Shown here: piece by piece, positions 1-10,313 of the stretch | How positions within the stretch are numbered: the first letter of the stretch is position 1 | How the letters are laid out: each line of letters opens with the position of its first letter | Assembly (NCBI RefSeq): GCF_024346055.1 | Contig: NZ_JAGQCH010000007.1 | Location: 90,809 to 154,808, forward strand | Direction: 5' to 3' | Length of the DNA: 64,000 bases | Source of the DNA: Cyanobium sp. Cruz CV13-4-11 | GTDB lineage: Bacteria > Cyanobacteriota > Cyanobacteriia > PCC-6307 > Cyanobiaceae | Notes under the pieces: generated by a model | Told to the model about the DNA's origin: nothing | Seen by the model: the letters and a program-made list of their open reading frames with translations, nothing else | The model's database searches: none | Position numbers and translations under genes: made by a program

Positions 1-502
1 CTGCGCCCCTTTCGCGCCGCTGGAACTCGCCTACCGCTTCCTGCTGGCCGAGGGGATCAGCACCCTCACCCTGGGGGCCGCCCAGCCCGAAGACCTGGGC
101 TGGGCCGTTCGCCTGGCCGGCGTCGAATGCCCCCCCAGCGCCGCCGAACGGCAGGATCTCGCGGTGGCACTGGCCCGCCTGGAGGCGGCCGGGAGGGGGC
201 GGCTTGGGGGCGACCGCTGCGGCCAGTGCCGCCAGTGCCTGCCCTGCCCCAACGCCGTGCCGATCCCCGCCCTGCTGCGACTGCGCAACCTGGCGGTGGG
301 CCATGGCATGGAGCCGTTTGCGAGCGAGCGCTACAACCTCATCGGCCGGGCCGGCCACTGGTGGGAACAGTTGGATGCCTCCGCCTGTGGCCGCTGCGGC
401 GCCTGCCTGCCCCGCTGCCCGCTCCAGCTGCCCATCCCCGATCTCCTGGCGGACACCCACCGGCGGTTGGCAGCCGCGCCACGCCGCCGTCTGTGGGGCT
501 AG
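1..502 (+). CDS. Aldo/keto reductase C-terminus with ferredoxin-type domain (partial)
   Basis: The frame enters from the left edge and ends at TAG 500-502, so only about 166 C-terminal residues are seen. The first visible part (LAEGISTLTLGAAQPEDL) matches the last strand and helix of an aldo/keto reductase TIM barrel, including the cofactor-phosphate segment. The remainder holds two cysteine clusters, CGQCRQCLPCP and CGRCGACLPRCP, each followed by proline, as in 4Fe-4S domains. Aldo/keto reductases with this C-terminal cluster domain are a known family in cyanobacteria; the substrate is not established. The gene converges on the next one with a 4-base overlap. The call is firm for the fold, open for the reaction. 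Confidence 0.85.
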   Translation, partial: CAPFAPLELAYRFLLAEGISTLTLGAAQPEDLGWAVRLAGVECPPSAAERQDLAVALARLEAAGRGRLGGDRCGQCRQCLPCPNAVPIPALLRLRNLAVGHGMEPFASERYNLIGRAGHWWEQLDASACGRCGACLPRCPLQLPIPDLLADTHRRLAAAPRRRLWG

Positions 503-1521
503 CCGGCAGCAACGGGGGCGGCGCCATCCCACAGCTGCTGCAGCCTGCGGCGCTCGGCGGCGGCGAGGGGCGGCAAGCTGACACAGCGCTCCAGCACCGA
601 CTGGGGGGGCAGCAGCAGGGCGGCGATCGCCGCCGGGAAGTCCGCCAGGGCCTGCTGCAGCTGGTCCCTGGGCAGGGGCGGCACCCAGCCCCCCGCCAGC
701 AGAGCCGGCAGCAGGGGGGGCTCCAGGGCCTCCCCCAGCCATTCCAGCGGCGGCTCCGGATGGGGACCCGCCGGCCGAAGCAACAGGTTCCAGCTCAGGG
801 GTGAGCCGGCCTCGGGCAGCAGCACCTGCAGCCGGGGATCGCGGCGCAGCAGGCCCACCACCCGCTGGCGGGGCAGCACGGCGGCCTCGGCTTCGCCGGT
901 GAGCAGCAGGCTCAGGCCATCCCGTTCGTCGTAGGCCAGGGCTGAGCGCCGCAGACGCCGCAGCCGTTCCGGGTCCTCCCCCACCAGGGCAATCGTCACC
1001 CGGGGGGAGGAGGGCAGCACCAGCCGGCCGGCCAGGCTGGGGTCGAGCAGCAGATCCCAGCCCTCGGCCCGGCGCCGGGCCAGGTCGGGCCGGCTGCGCA
1101 GCACCAGCACCCAGGGGCCATAGGACCAGGGGAACGCCAGGGGGCCGGCGCCGGGCGGGCCATGGAGTCGCGCCAGCGGAGCCGCCATCGGCGCGAGCCG
1201 CTCGATCAGGGCTGGCGTGCCGATGGGCTGCAGGTCGGCAGGCTTCAGCTCGCCGGCCCAGCCGTCGCTGAGCTGCACAAGACCCGTCAGGGGAGCGGCC
1301 GCCCGGACCAGCACCTGGGCGGGGTCCTCCAGGAACTGGCTGCGCCAGGGCTTGGGCAGGCGGCGAACCCAGGCGGCGGGCAGATCGCCCCGACTGCCCA
1401 GCAGCAGCGGCTCCTGGCGGTCGCAACCGGCCAGCAGGGTGAGGGCGGAAGCGGCACCGAGGCGCAGCAGGGTGCGGCGGCTGAGGCCCGGGGATGGCGG
1501 TGGGGGGAAGGGGGCACCCAT
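499..1521 (-). CDS. Extracellular solute-binding lipoprotein (PotD-like)
   Basis: A 340-residue protein with a Tat-like SRRTLLRLG stretch, a hydrophobic segment and a lipobox LLAGC with Cys at about residue 33, so a membrane-anchored periplasmic lipoprotein is predicted. The body (DLLLDPSLAGRLVLPSSPR, then a GEAEAAVLPRQRV segment) reads like the spermidine/putrescine or iron-type periplasmic binding fold. Its stop overlaps the convergent reductase gene, and it begins one base after the stop of the CobT-like gene on the same strand. No permease or ATPase gene is adjacent, so the ligand is unknown. Confidence 0.75.
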   Translation of the reverse strand: MGAPFPPPPSPGLSRRTLLRLGAASALTLLAGCDRQEPLLLGSRGDLPAAWVRRLPKPWRSQFLEDPAQVLVRAAAPLTGLVQLSDGWAGELKPADLQPIGTPALIERLAPMAAPLARLHGPPGAGPLAFPWSYGPWVLVLRSRPDLARRRAEGWDLLLDPSLAGRLVLPSSPRVTIALVGEDPERLRRLRRSALAYDERDGLSLLLTGEAEAAVLPRQRVVGLLRRDPRLQVLLPEAGSPLSWNLLLRPAGPHPEPPLEWLGEALEPPLLPALLAGGWVPPLPRDQLQQALADFPAAIAALLLPPQSVLERCVSLPPLAAAERRRLQQLWDGAAPVAAG

Positions 1522-2682
1522 TCAGCGGACCGTAGGCGGCGGCGGCCCCAACAGCGTGGCGCAGGACTGGTCGCAGAGGCGGGCCAGGGCAGGTCCTGGG
1601 CGGCCGCTGAGCTGCCACAGCAGGGCCAGCCCCCCCGCCCCCACCCCCTCCTTGACGTAGCCCCGCTCGTAGGCCGCCAGGGCCGGATGGCAGGGATCGG
1701 TGAAGCGCAGGTCGGCCGCGAAGGCCAGGGGCTCCACCCCCCAGCGCTCGCCGATGCGACGCAGCAGCAGCGCCAGGTCGCTGCCCGCCTCGTCGGCCAC
1801 CCAGGCGGTGGTGCCCAGGGCGGTGCCGGCGGCGATCGCCGGGCGCAGGGAAGGGGGCGCCAGGGCCAGGGCCAGGGCCAGCACCGCCGCCATCTGGCTG
1901 CCGCCCGCCAGCAGCACGGGCCGGCCAGCGGCGGCGGCGGCCAGCACCATGGCGGCGGCCAGGGCCTGCATCGGATCCCCGAGGGCGGCGGCCACCCGTA
2001 CCGCAGCGGCCCCATCCCCTGCGGCGGTACCGGAGAGGCCCGCCGCCCCCAGCCCCCGTTCCACCAGCGCCGCCTTGCGGCCATGGTCGGGGTGGCGCAG
2101 GCTGCCGCTCACCAGCCCGTGGGCCGCCACCCCCAGCCCCACCAGCACGGCCAGGGCGGTGCTGGTGCCCCCGGGAACGCATTCCGCCAGCAGCAGGGGG
2201 CGCCCGGGGGAGAGGCGCTCGCCCCAGCGGCGGCCCAGGGCCAGCAGGGCCTCCAGCCGGGGCGGATCGAGGGCCTGGCCGCCGCTGAGGCAGCGGGCAG
2301 GGCCACCCCCGGCCAGCCCTGGCAGCCGCAGATGGGCCACCGCCGGGGCCACCGGGCAGCCCAGGTCGACCACCAGGGGGTCCAGGGCCAGCTCCCGCAG
2401 CACCACATGGCTGATCAGGGCGGGGGACACCCCGGCGGGCAGGGGCGGCAGGGCATGGGGACGCTCCCCGGCGGGACCGAGCACCAGCAGTTCGGCATCG
2501 GCCGCCGCCGTGCGGAGCCGGGAGCTGGGGGTGGCACCGGCGGCGGAAATGCCGGGAACGGCGGCGGTGTCGGTGGCCGCCAGCAGCACCAGCACCTCGC
2601 TGTGGCGCCAGCCCTGCCGCCAGGGCCCGCACCAGCGGTCGGCGGCGGCCGCGGAACCGGAGATCCGGCGCAGCTGGCTCAA
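1522..2682 (-). CDS. CobT-like protein, TIGR00303 family
   Basis: About 386 residues. The sequence carries the family's features: an N-terminal ATDTAAVPGISAAGATP segment, a glycine-rich ECVPGGTSTALAVLVGLG motif, a LLAGGSQMAAVLAL motif and a terminal YVKEGVGAGG. TIGR00303 proteins of cyanobacteria and archaea are related to nicotinate-nucleotide:dimethylbenzimidazole phosphoribosyltransferase (CobT), so a role in lower-ligand attachment of cobamides is plausible but unproven. No ATG or GTG precedes the conserved N-terminus in a sensible place. The chosen TTG at 2682 overlaps the stop of the upstream DUF2232 gene (TTGA), suggesting translational coupling. The longer reading frame upstream of it is only a shadow of that gene. 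Confidence 0.8.
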   Translation of the reverse strand: MSQLRRISGSAAAADRWCGPWRQGWRHSEVLVLLAATDTAAVPGISAAGATPSSRLRTAAADAELLVLGPAGERPHALPPLPAGVSPALISHVVLRELALDPLVVDLGCPVAPAVAHLRLPGLAGGGPARCLSGGQALDPPRLEALLALGRRWGERLSPGRPLLLAECVPGGTSTALAVLVGLGVAAHGLVSGSLRHPDHGRKAALVERGLGAAGLSGTAAGDGAAAVRVAAALGDPMQALAAAMVLAAAAAGRPVLLAGGSQMAAVLALALALAPPSLRPAIAAGTALGTTAWVADEAGSDLALLLRRIGERWGVEPLAFAADLRFTDPCHPALAAYERGYVKEGVGAGGLALLWQLSGRPGPALARLCDQSCATLLGPPPPTVR

Positions 2683-3335
2683 AGGGGGTCGAGGGCCACC
2701 AGACCGCGCAGGGCGGGCGGCGGTTCGCTGATCGGCAGGTCGAGCCTTGGGAAGATCCAGTAGGCCACGGCATGCAGGGCCAACAGCACGATCAGGTTCT
2801 GCAGCAGCACCAGCAGCAGGGCCGCGACCTGGACCTGGGCCAGGTCGAAGCCACCAGCCAGGCCCACCACCCCCGCCAGGCGGTCGAGCAGGTTGGCGGC
2901 GGCGGTGGTGATCACCACCCAGAGGTTCTCGCCCACCAGCACCGAAAGCACCGCCACCCGCACCAGGAAACCGCCGGCACCGATCAGGCCGCCCACCCCC
3001 AGGGTGAGCCACCAGCTGCTGCGGCGGCGCCAGCCCCAGCCCAGCCAGAGGGAGAGCAGGCCATAGGGGAACAGCACCAGGGGGCCCCGGATCGGCCCCA
3101 TCAGGGCCACCAGCAGCAGGGTCGTTACCACCACGCCCTCCAGGGCGCAGCGCCAGCCATGGCGCAGCTGCAGCAGGGCCAGGGGCAGGGGCAGGGCGAG
3201 GCGGAACAGGGGGCTGCCCACTGGCAGGTAGTAGAGCGCCACCCAGAGAAGGGCGGTGGCGGCCGCCAGGTAGGCGGTGTCCATCAGCTGGCGCGCCTGG
3301 CGAGGGCTCAGCTGCCGCCGGGAGGGAGGGGTCAT
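2679..3335 (-). CDS. DUF2232-type integral membrane protein
   Basis: A 218-residue hydrophobic protein with about six membrane segments. The ATG at 3335 (MTPPSRRQLSPRQ) is chosen because it lies just after the stop of the upstream lipoprotein gene; an earlier in-frame start would run through that gene. The architecture, and the neighbourhood topA, lipoprotein, this gene, CobT-like gene, agree with the DUF2232 proteins of picocyanobacteria. No catalytic motif is visible. DUF2232 members resemble S-component-like or YybS-type membrane proteins, so a transport role is only a guess. Confidence 0.7.
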   Translation of the reverse strand: MTPPSRRQLSPRQARQLMDTAYLAAATALLWVALYYLPVGSPLFRLALPLPLALLQLRHGWRCALEGVVVTTLLLVALMGPIRGPLVLFPYGLLSLWLGWGWRRRSSWWLTLGVGGLIGAGGFLVRVAVLSVLVGENLWVVITTAAANLLDRLAGVVGLAGGFDLAQVQVAALLLVLLQNLIVLLALHAVAYWIFPRLDLPISEPPPALRGLVALDPL

Positions 3336-3339
3336 CGGC

Positions 3340-3849
3340 TCAGCGCGGCGCCGGCGCCGGACGGGAGCTGGGGGCCGCGCTGCCGCTGGCGGGGGCGGCA
3401 CTGCCGGTGGCCGGGGCGGGGGGCTCGGTGTCCGAGGTGCCGGCCGCTGGCATGCGCTCGATCGTCTCCACCTCGAACGGCACCCCGGCGGCCCGCAGCG
3501 CCTTGGTGACCACCTCGGCCGGGGCGGAGGGATCCGCCAGGGGCAGGCGGATGGTGACGCGATAGGGGGCCGGCCGGACAGCCGGGGCCACGGGGGTCAC
3601 CGGGGCGGCCGGAGCCGCGGGACGGGCGATGGGTTCCGCAGGGCGGGCCGGGGCGGCCGGGGACGGCCCTGGGGTGGCAGGGGTGGCCGTCCTGGGCGCG
3701 CTGGCCGGCGGTGAGGCTGGGGCGGCCGGGGCACGGGAAAAGCTTCGCGACAGGGCGTCGCCGAAGGTCGTACCGCCGCAGGCCGAGAGCAGCAGGGGCA
3801 GCGTCAGCAGGGTTCCCGCCAGCGGAAGGGAGGGGCGGGGCGGTGCCAT
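3340..3849 (-). CDS. Proline/alanine-rich lipoprotein, conserved hypothetical
   Basis: A 169-residue protein with a short signal sequence ending in a lipobox (LLLSAC, Cys at residue 24). A long Ala/Pro-rich linker surrounds one compact segment at roughly residues 95-135 (YRVTIRLPLADPSAPAEVV and AAGVPFEVETIERM), which looks like a small alpha/beta domain. Its ATG overlaps the topA stop by one base (TGATG), which suggests coupling to topA. No function can be assigned. Confidence 0.65.
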   Translation of the reverse strand: MAPPRPSLPLAGTLLTLPLLLSACGGTTFGDALSRSFSRAPAAPASPPASAPRTATPATPGPSPAAPARPAEPIARPAAPAAPVTPVAPAVRPAPYRVTIRLPLADPSAPAEVVTKALRAAGVPFEVETIERMPAAGTSDTEPPAPATGSAAPASGSAAPSSRPAPAPR

Positions 3850-6578
3850 CAGCTGCCCGCGGGTTTGATCACCCGCACGGCGCTGGCCCGCAGCCGTCCG
3901 GACTTGGTGGTGGCGGGGGGCTTCTTGGCGGTGGCTGGCTTGGGGGTCGCCTTTTTGGCCGCCGTCGCCTTGGTGGAGGGCTTGGCGGTAGCCCTGGTGG
4001 CGCTGCGGGCCTTGGCGGCGCTCTTGCTGGTGGCAGCCTTGGCGGCCAGCAGCTCCACCGCCTGGTCCAGGGAGATGGTGTCGGCGGTGGTGCCCTCGGG
4101 CAGGGAGGCGTTCACCTTGCCCTGCTTGACGTACAGCCCGTAGGGACCGTCGAACAGCTGGATCGCTTCCTCGGAGCCCTCCGGGGCACCGAGATCCTTC
4201 AGCGCGGTGCGGCCACCGCGACCCTTCTTGGGCATGGCCAGCAGCTCCAGGGCCCGGCCCAGGCCCACGGCCAGCACGTCATCTTCGGCCTTGAGGGAGC
4301 GGTAGTCCTTCTCCCCCTTGCCCTTGTCGTGGACCACGTAGGGGCCGAAGCGTCCCAGCCCGGCCTGCACCTTGCCCCCATCCGGATGCTCGCCCAGGTG
4401 GCGGGGCAGCCGCAGCAGCCCCAGGGCGTCCTCCAGGCTGAGGTCCTCGGGCTTGACGCCCTTGGGCAGGGAGGCCCGCTTGGGCTTGGGCACCTCCTCG
4501 CTCACCTGGCCGCGCTGCACATAGGGCCCGTACTGGCCGAACAGCAGGTACACCTGCTCGCCGCTCTCGGGGTCCTCTCCGAGCGATTCGGGGCCTTCGG
4601 CCTTCTGGCGCAGCAGCAGCTCGGCCTTCTCGGCATCGAGATCGGCCGGCGTGATCTCCTGGGGCAGGGTGGCCTTGAGCAGCTCCTCGCTGCCGTCCTC
4701 CGCCACCCGTTTGGTCTCGAGGTAGGCGCCGAAACGGCCGATCCGCACCACACAGGGCAGACCTTCCAGAACCACCGTGCGGGAGATGCCGGGGTCGATG
4801 TCGCCCTCCCGTTGCTGCACCTGGGTCTCCAGGCCCTTCTCGCCCTTGTAGAAGCCCTCCAGGTAGGGCAGCCACGACACCTTGCCCGTGGAGATCTCGT
4901 CGAGGGTGTGCTCCATCTTCGAGGTGAAGGCCGTGTCCACCAGGTCGGGGAAGTGCTCCTCCAGCAGGGCCGTCACAGCGAAGGCCGTGAAGCTGGGGGT
5001 GAGGGAGTTGTTCTGCAGGGTGGCGTAACCCCGGTCGACGATGGTGCCGATGATGCTGGCGTAGGTGGAGGGCCGGCCGATGCCCTCCTTCTCCAGGGTC
5101 TTGACCAGGGCCGCCTCGCTGTAGCGGGCGGGGGGCTGGGTCTGGTGGCCGAGGGCCTCGACGCCACGGCAGAGGGGCGCGTCGCCGACGGCGAGCGAGG
5201 GCAGCAGCACCTCCTGGCCCTCCAGGGCCGCATCGGGGTCGTCGCTGCCCTCCACGTAGGCGCGGAAGAAGCCGGCGAAGTCGATGCGCTTGCCGCTGGA
5301 GCGGAAGGTGGCACCCGCCGCTTCGATGTCGACGGCCAGCAGGGTGAGCCGGGCATCGGCCATCTGGCTGGCCACGGTGCGCTTCCAGATCAGCTCGTAG
5401 AGGGCCAGGTCGCGGCCGTCGAGTCCGGTGTCCTTCGGCGTACGGAAGCTCTCGCCGGCGGGCCGGATCGCCTCGTGGGCCTCCTGGGCGTTGCGGGCCT
5501 TGGTGCTGAACTGGCGCGGCGCCGGGCTGAGGAACTCCTTGCCGTACATCGCGCCGACGCAGTTGCGCGCCGCCGTCAGGGCCTGGTCGGAGAGGTGCAC
5601 CGAGTCGGTGCGCATGTAGGTGATGAAACCCCGCTCGTAGAGGGCCTGGGCCGTGCGCATGGTGTCGCGGGCCGAGAGCCGCAGCTTGCGGTTGGACTCC
5701 TGCTGCAGGGTGCTGGTGGTGAAGGGGGGCACGGGCTTGCGCACCGTGGGCTTCTCCTCCACCGCCGCCACGCGCCAGGGGGAGCTTTCCACGGCAGCCT
5801 TGAGCGCCGCCGCCTCCGCCTCGCTGAGCAGCTTCACCTTGCTGCCGGTCTTGAGGCCGCCGGTGGTCTCGTCGAAGTCGGAGCCGCCGGCGATGCGCTC
5901 GGCCCCCACGTGGGTGAGCTTGGCCTCGAAGGGCGAGGCCGTCTGCTCCAGGCGGGCCTTGAGATCCCAGTAGCTGCCGCTGCGAAAGGCGCGGCGGGCC
6001 CGTTCGCGCTGCACCAGCAGCCGCACCGCCACCGACTGCACCCGTCCGGCGGACAGGCCCCAGGCCACCTTCTTCCAGAGCAGGGGCGAGAGGGTGTAGC
6101 CCACCAGGCGATCGAGAATGCGGCGGGTCTCCTGGGCATGGACCAGCTCCATGTCGAGGTCACGGGTCTGGTCGAGGGCGCGGCCGATCGCCTCCTTGGT
6201 GATCTCGTGGAACACCATCCGCTTCACCGGCACCTTCGGCCCCAGCAGCTGCAGCAGGTGCCAGCTGATGCTCTCCCCTTCCCGGTCTTCGTCCGTGGCC
6301 AGCAGCAGCTGGTCGGCGTCCTTGAGGGCGTCCTTGAGCTCCTTCACCACCTTTTTCTTGTCCTTCGGCACCACGTAGAGGGGCTCGAAGGCGTTGGCGG
6401 TGTTGACGCCGAGGTTGGCCCACTTCTCCCCCTTATGGGCCGCAGGAATTTCGCTGGCATTGTTGGGCAGATCGCGCACATGGCCCATCGACGCCTCCAC
6501 CCGGAAGGTCTTGGGCAGGAACGCCCGGATGGTGCGGGCCTTGGTGGGGCTCTCGACGATGACCAGGGTGTGGGCCAC
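3849..6578 (-). CDS. topA: DNA topoisomerase I
   Basis: About 909 residues. The GTG at 6578 gives the family N-terminus [18 protein letters not shown], which is the Toprim strand and glutamate; the frame extends upstream but would read through the divergent ndhB start. The catalytic tyrosine lies in [15 protein letters not shown] near residue 319. The C-terminal third has four topoisomerase C-repeats of the type [31 protein letters not shown] and [11 protein letters not shown] instead of zinc fingers, then a Lys/Ala/Thr-rich tail of about 70 residues likely to bind DNA. The enzyme relaxes negative supercoils. Length and domain order are normal for cyanobacteria. Confidence 0.97.
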   Translation of the reverse strand: MAHTLVIVESPTKARTIRAFLPKTFRVEASMGHVRDLPNNASEIPAAHKGEKWANLGVNTANAFEPLYVVPKDKKKVVKELKDALKDADQLLLATDEDREGESISWHLLQLLGPKVPVKRMVFHEITKEAIGRALDQTRDLDMELVHAQETRRILDRLVGYTLSPLLWKKVAWGLSAGRVQSVAVRLLVQRERARRAFRSGSYWDLKARLEQTASPFEAKLTHVGAERIAGGSDFDETTGGLKTGSKVKLLSEAEAAALKAAVESSPWRVAAVEEKPTVRKPVPPFTTSTLQQESNRKLRLSARDTMRTAQALYERGFITYMRTDSVHLSDQALTAARNCVGAMYGKEFLSPAPRQFSTKARNAQEAHEAIRPAGESFRTPKDTGLDGRDLALYELIWKRTVASQMADARLTLLAVDIEAAGATFRSSGKRIDFAGFFRAYVEGSDDPDAALEGQEVLLPSLAVGDAPLCRGVEALGHQTQPPARYSEAALVKTLEKEGIGRPSTYASIIGTIVDRGYATLQNNSLTPSFTAFAVTALLEEHFPDLVDTAFTSKMEHTLDEISTGKVSWLPYLEGFYKGEKGLETQVQQREGDIDPGISRTVVLEGLPCVVRIGRFGAYLETKRVAEDGSEELLKATLPQEITPADLDAEKAELLLRQKAEGPESLGEDPESGEQVYLLFGQYGPYVQRGQVSEEVPKPKRASLPKGVKPEDLSLEDALGLLRLPRHLGEHPDGGKVQAGLGRFGPYVVHDKGKGEKDYRSLKAEDDVLAVGLGRALELLAMPKKGRGGRTALKDLGAPEGSEEAIQLFDGPYGLYVKQGKVNASLPEGTTADTISLDQAVELLAAKAATSKSAAKARSATRATAKPSTKATAAKKATPKPATAKKPPATTKSGRLRASAVRVIKPAGS

Positions 6579-6699
6579 GGGAAGGCGCGATACCGCTTCC
6601 TTCTTTATCGCATCGGCGTACCCGGCGGGTATCGGGGCACCAGACCGCCCCCCCAGATGGCGGCTACAGTCCGGCACATCGCGTGCCTCCCCGAACCCT
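6579..6699. promoter_or_regulatory. Divergent intergenic region between topA and ndhB
   Basis: This 121-base gap separates the GTG starts of two divergent genes, so it must hold both promoters. Neither start is preceded by a strong Shine-Dalgarno sequence. No convincing -35/-10 pair or operator was recognised by eye. Confidence 0.4.
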
Positions 6700-8304
6700 G
6701 TGGCAGACCTGTTTCTGGCAGCAGCGAGCTCCGTCACCACGGCCGCTTCCGCCGCCGAGGCCATTGCCTCGGGTCTGGGCACCGGCGCGCTGGCCCTGCA
6801 GCTGAATGCCGGGGCGATCGCTCCGGAAGTGGCCGTCCTGCTCACCATGATGGTCTGCCTTGTGGTCGACCTGACCGGTGAAAAGGCTGCCAGCCGCTGG
6901 GTGCCGCCCATCTGCTACGGCGGCCTGAGTGCCTCCCTGGTGCTGCTGGCCCTGCAGTGGAACAGCCCCCTGGAGCCGTCGTTCCTCGGCTCCTTCCTGG
7001 CCGACAACCTGGCCATCGCCTTCCGAGCGGTGGTGGCCGCCTCCACCTTGATCTCCCTGCTGCTGAGCTGGCGCTACGTGGAGCGCAGCGGCACACCGAT
7101 GGGCGAGTACGCCGCGATCCTGCTGGCCGCCACCCTCGGGGCCATGTTCCTGTGCGGCTCCACCGACCTGGTGAGCATCTTCATTTCCCTGGAAACCCTT
7201 TCGGTGGCCAGCTATCTGCTGGCGGGCTACATGAAGCGGGATGCCCGCAGTTCCGAGGCGGCTTTGAAGTATCTGCTGGTGGGATCGGCCGCCGCGGCGG
7301 TGTTCCTCTACGGCGCCTCCCTGCTCTACGGCCTCAGCGGCGGTGCCACCAGCCTGGCCACCATCGGTCTGGCCCTCCAGACCAGCGCCTCACCGATCAC
7401 AGCCCTGGCCCTGGTGTTCGTGCTGGCCACGGTGGCGTTCAAGATCGCCGCGGTTCCTTTCCATCAGTGGACCCCCGACGTCTATGAGGGTTCCCCCACA
7501 CCGGTGGTCGCCTTCCTGTCGGTGGGATCCAAGGCCGCTGGTTTCGCCCTGGCGGTGCGGCTGCTGGTGGGCTGTTTCGAAAGCTTCGATGCCCAGTGGA
7601 AGTTCCTGTTCACCGTGCTGGCCGTGCTGAGCATGGTGCTGGGCAACGTGGTGGCCCTGGCCCAGACCTCGATGAAGCGAATGCTGGCCTATAGCTCCAT
7701 CGGCCAGGCCGGCTTCGTGATGATCGGCCTGGTGTGCGGCACCGAGGACGGCTTCTCGGCGATGGTGCTCTACATGGCGGCCTATCTGTTCATGAACCTG
7801 GGCGCCTTCGCCTGCATCATCCTGTTCTCGCTGCGCACCGGCAGCGACCGAATCGCTGACTACGCCGGCCTTTACCAGAAGGATCCCCTGATCACCCTGG
7901 GGCTGAGTCTGTGCCTGCTCTCCCTCGGTGGCATCCCGCCCATGCTGGGCTTCTTCGCCAAGATCTACCTCTTCTTCGCCGGCTGGGCCGACCACCAGTA
8001 CCTGCTGGTGGTGGTGGGTCTGGTCACCTCGGTGGTGTCGATCTACTACTACATCTCGGTGATCAAGATGATGGTGGTCAAAGAACCCCAGGAGGCCTCC
8101 GATGTGGTCAAGGCCTACCCCGCCATCACCTGGAATCTGGCTGGCATGCAGCCCCTGCGGGCGGCCCTGGTGGGCTGTGTGGTGATCACCGCCGTGGGGG
8201 GAGTTCTCTCCAGCCCCCTGTTCGACTGGGCCACCTCCACCGTGGCCGGCACCCCGATCCTGCAGCAGGCCATCGCCGCGGCGGCCATCGCTCCCCTGGG
8301 CTGA
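6700..8304 (+). CDS. ndhB: NAD(P)H-quinone oxidoreductase subunit 2 (NdhB)
   Basis: A 534-residue polytopic protein with about 14 membrane segments. It carries antiporter-type signatures of the NuoN/NdhB family: [18 protein letters not shown] with its conserved Lys and His, [19 protein letters not shown], and [16 protein letters not shown]. It is the proton-pumping membrane subunit of the thylakoid NDH-1 complex, used in cyclic electron flow, respiration and CO2 uptake. The GTG at 6700 ([10 protein letters not shown]) is preferred, since the frame upstream is antisense to topA. Full length with no disruption. Confidence 0.97.
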   Translation: MADLFLAAASSVTTAASAAEAIASGLGTGALALQLNAGAIAPEVAVLLTMMVCLVVDLTGEKAASRWVPPICYGGLSASLVLLALQWNSPLEPSFLGSFLADNLAIAFRAVVAASTLISLLLSWRYVERSGTPMGEYAAILLAATLGAMFLCGSTDLVSIFISLETLSVASYLLAGYMKRDARSSEAALKYLLVGSAAAAVFLYGASLLYGLSGGATSLATIGLALQTSASPITALALVFVLATVAFKIAAVPFHQWTPDVYEGSPTPVVAFLSVGSKAAGFALAVRLLVGCFESFDAQWKFLFTVLAVLSMVLGNVVALAQTSMKRMLAYSSIGQAGFVMIGLVCGTEDGFSAMVLYMAAYLFMNLGAFACIILFSLRTGSDRIADYAGLYQKDPLITLGLSLCLLSLGGIPPMLGFFAKIYLFFAGWADHQYLLVVVGLVTSVVSIYYYISVIKMMVVKEPQEASDVVKAYPAITWNLAGMQPLRAALVGCVVITAVGGVLSSPLFDWATSTVAGTPILQQAIAAAAIAPLG

Positions 8305-8335
8305 GTCGAGGTCTGGTTTCCCTAGCCTGGCGGCC

Positions 8336-9019
8336 ATGGATCTCCCCAATCCCCCGGTGGCCGAGCTGGTCCACGTCTCGAAGGTCTACGGCAGCGGCGA
8401 CACGGAGGTCCGCGCCCTCGACGATCTCTCCCTGACCGTCCAGCAGGGCGACTATCTGGCGGTCATGGGGGCCAGCGGCTCCGGCAAGAGCACAGCGATG
8501 AACATCCTCGGCTGCCTGGACCGCCCCAGCTCCGGCAGCTACCGGCTGAACGGCACCGATGTCGACAGCCTCGACGACGATGCGCTGGCCGACCTGCGTA
8601 ACCAGCAACTGGGCTTCGTGTTCCAGCAGTTCCATCTGCTGCCGCAGCTGAGTGCCATCGACAACGTCATGCTGCCGATGATCTATGCCCGCGTCCCGAA
8701 GGAGGAGCGCCGGCGGCGGGCCCTGGCCGCCCTCGATCGGGTGGGCCTCTCCCACCGGTTGGAGAACAAGCCCAACCAGCTCTCGGGCGGCCAGCAGCAG
8801 CGGGTGGCCCTGGCCCGGGCGATCATCAACGATCCAGCCATGCTCCTGGCCGACGAACCCACCGGGGCCCTGGATTCCCACACCACGGAGGAGGTGCTCA
8901 GCCTCTTCGGTGATCTCAATGCCCAGGGCATCACGATCCTGCTGGTGACCCACGAAAACGAGGTGGGTGCGAGGGCCGATCGGGTCGTGCACTTCCGCGA
9001 CGGCCGCATCAGCGGCTGA
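8336..9019 (+). CDS. ABC transporter ATP-binding protein (MacB/LolD/DevA type)
   Basis: A complete 227-residue nucleotide-binding subunit: Walker A GASGSGKST, Q-loop FVFQQFHLLPQ, signature LSGGQQQRVALARAI, Walker B LLADEPTGALD and switch His in VTHE. The short N-terminus and the DEPTGALD wording are typical of the type VII (MacB/LolD/DevA) group, which drives export of lipoproteins, glycolipids or peptides across the periplasm. No cognate permease or membrane-fusion gene lies in the window; the next gene downstream is convergent. The subfamily is inferred from sequence style alone. Confidence 0.9.
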   Translation: MDLPNPPVAELVHVSKVYGSGDTEVRALDDLSLTVQQGDYLAVMGASGSGKSTAMNILGCLDRPSSGSYRLNGTDVDSLDDDALADLRNQQLGFVFQQFHLLPQLSAIDNVMLPMIYARVPKEERRRRALAALDRVGLSHRLENKPNQLSGGQQQRVALARAIINDPAMLLADEPTGALDSHTTEEVLSLFGDLNAQGITILLVTHENEVGARADRVVHFRDGRISG

Positions 9020-9026
9020 GGTGCCC

Positions 9027-10277
9027 TCAGCCCGGTGCGGGCACGGGCAGCCGCTCCCCGGGCAGGGGCAGGGGCGAGCGGGGGCGCTCCAGGGTGGCGA
9101 TGAGCTGGCCCATCAGCAGGGCCACCGCGTCGGTGGACCCACGGCCATCCGGGCCGGCCAGGCCGGCGAACAGGCTGCCGCCGGGGTCGAGATCGCCCGG
9201 GTCGGTGGCGACCCAGCCGCCATCCTGGGGCAGGCGCAGCTCGAAATGCAGGTGAGGACCGGTACTCAGGCCCGTGCTGCCCACCCGGCCGATGACCTCA
9301 CCCTGGCGCACCATCTCGCCGTCCTTGACGTAGAGCTCGGACAGGTGGCCGTAGAGGGTGCGGCGGCGGGGGCGTTCGTGCTCGAGCTCCACCGCCAGGC
9401 CATAGCCGCCGGCCAGACCACTGCTGACGACGCGGCCGGAGAGGGCCGCCACCACCGGGGTGCCCTCGGGGGCCGCCAGATCGCGGCCGGCGTGCATCAG
9501 CCAGCTGCCGATGACGGGATGCAGGCGCCAGCCGAAGCCGCTTGTGGTGACCGCTGAGCCGATCAGGGGGAAGAGCAGCCGCAGGTTGCCGTTGCCACCG
9601 ATCGGGGCGGGACGGGGGGTGACCCGGAACACGTCGGTGAGCCGAAAGCTGCCGTCGGCGCCTGTGAGCAGGGCGCTGACGGGGACGGTGATCGGCGGCA
9701 GGGGGGAGGCGCCGAGGCCGAAACCGCCGAAGCCGTCGCCGCGCCCCCCGGCCACCAGATCACCCTCGCCCAGGCCGTCCGAAAGGCCATCCTTGCGGCC
9801 ACGGCCGATGATGATCACGCCGCTGTTGCATTCCTGCACCGAGAGGGCCCCGGCACGGCAGGCCTTGCTGCGGGTGGCCGCCTCCTGGGGCGAGAGCAGG
9901 GAGCCGCGCACCCGCACCCGTTCGCCCGGGGTCACCACCCCTTCCCGCACCAGGGCATCGAGGGAGGCATCGAAGCGGCGAACCGGTTCGGGACGGCGCT
10001 CCGCCGTTCCAGGACGCAGCGTCGCCGGTGCGGCCTCGCCGCTGACCGGTGGCGGCGGCGCCAGGGGTTGGACGGGGGCCTGGAATTCGGGTCGGGTGAC
10101 CGGCGCGGCGATCCTCACCGAAGGGCGCAGCACCGGGGTCGGGTCTGGGGCCTGGGCCGGCGGGGCCGTCGGTTCGGCCCCAGGAACGGCCTGGGCCAGA
10201 ACGAGGGGCATGGCCAGCCAGGAGACCGTGGCGCCGGCCGAAAGGGCCGTCAGGGCGGTGAGGGGCTTGGGGGCCAT
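9027..10277 (-). CDS. Secreted M23-family peptidase (LytM-type)
   Basis: A 416-residue protein with an N-terminal signal-like segment (WLAMPLVLAQA). A long Pro/Ala-rich linker and a middle region with two cysteines follow. The C-terminal LytM domain has metal ligands in LMHAGRDLAAPEG (HxxxD) and a terminal HLHFELRL (HxH). The sequence TSGFGWRLHPVIG before the domain is the usual M23 lead-in. Enzymes of this type cut peptide cross-links of peptidoglycan during growth or division. All ligands are present, so activity is expected. Confidence 0.9.
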   Translation of the reverse strand: MAPKPLTALTALSAGATVSWLAMPLVLAQAVPGAEPTAPPAQAPDPTPVLRPSVRIAAPVTRPEFQAPVQPLAPPPPVSGEAAPATLRPGTAERRPEPVRRFDASLDALVREGVVTPGERVRVRGSLLSPQEAATRSKACRAGALSVQECNSGVIIIGRGRKDGLSDGLGEGDLVAGGRGDGFGGFGLGASPLPPITVPVSALLTGADGSFRLTDVFRVTPRPAPIGGNGNLRLLFPLIGSAVTTSGFGWRLHPVIGSWLMHAGRDLAAPEGTPVVAALSGRVVSSGLAGGYGLAVELEHERPRRRTLYGHLSELYVKDGEMVRQGEVIGRVGSTGLSTGPHLHFELRLPQDGGWVATDPGDLDPGGSLFAGLAGPDGRGSTDAVALLMGQLIATLERPRSPLPLPGERLPVPAPG

Positions 10278-10313
10278 GTCAGGAAAAGGCGAAACACACT
10301 GTAAGGGGGGTCC

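Noticed and set aside
3711..6881. Very long plus-strand open frame opposite topA
   Set aside because: It is antisense to a full-length topoisomerase I with all motifs. Its Gly/Leu/His-rich composition is the usual shadow of a high-GC gene.
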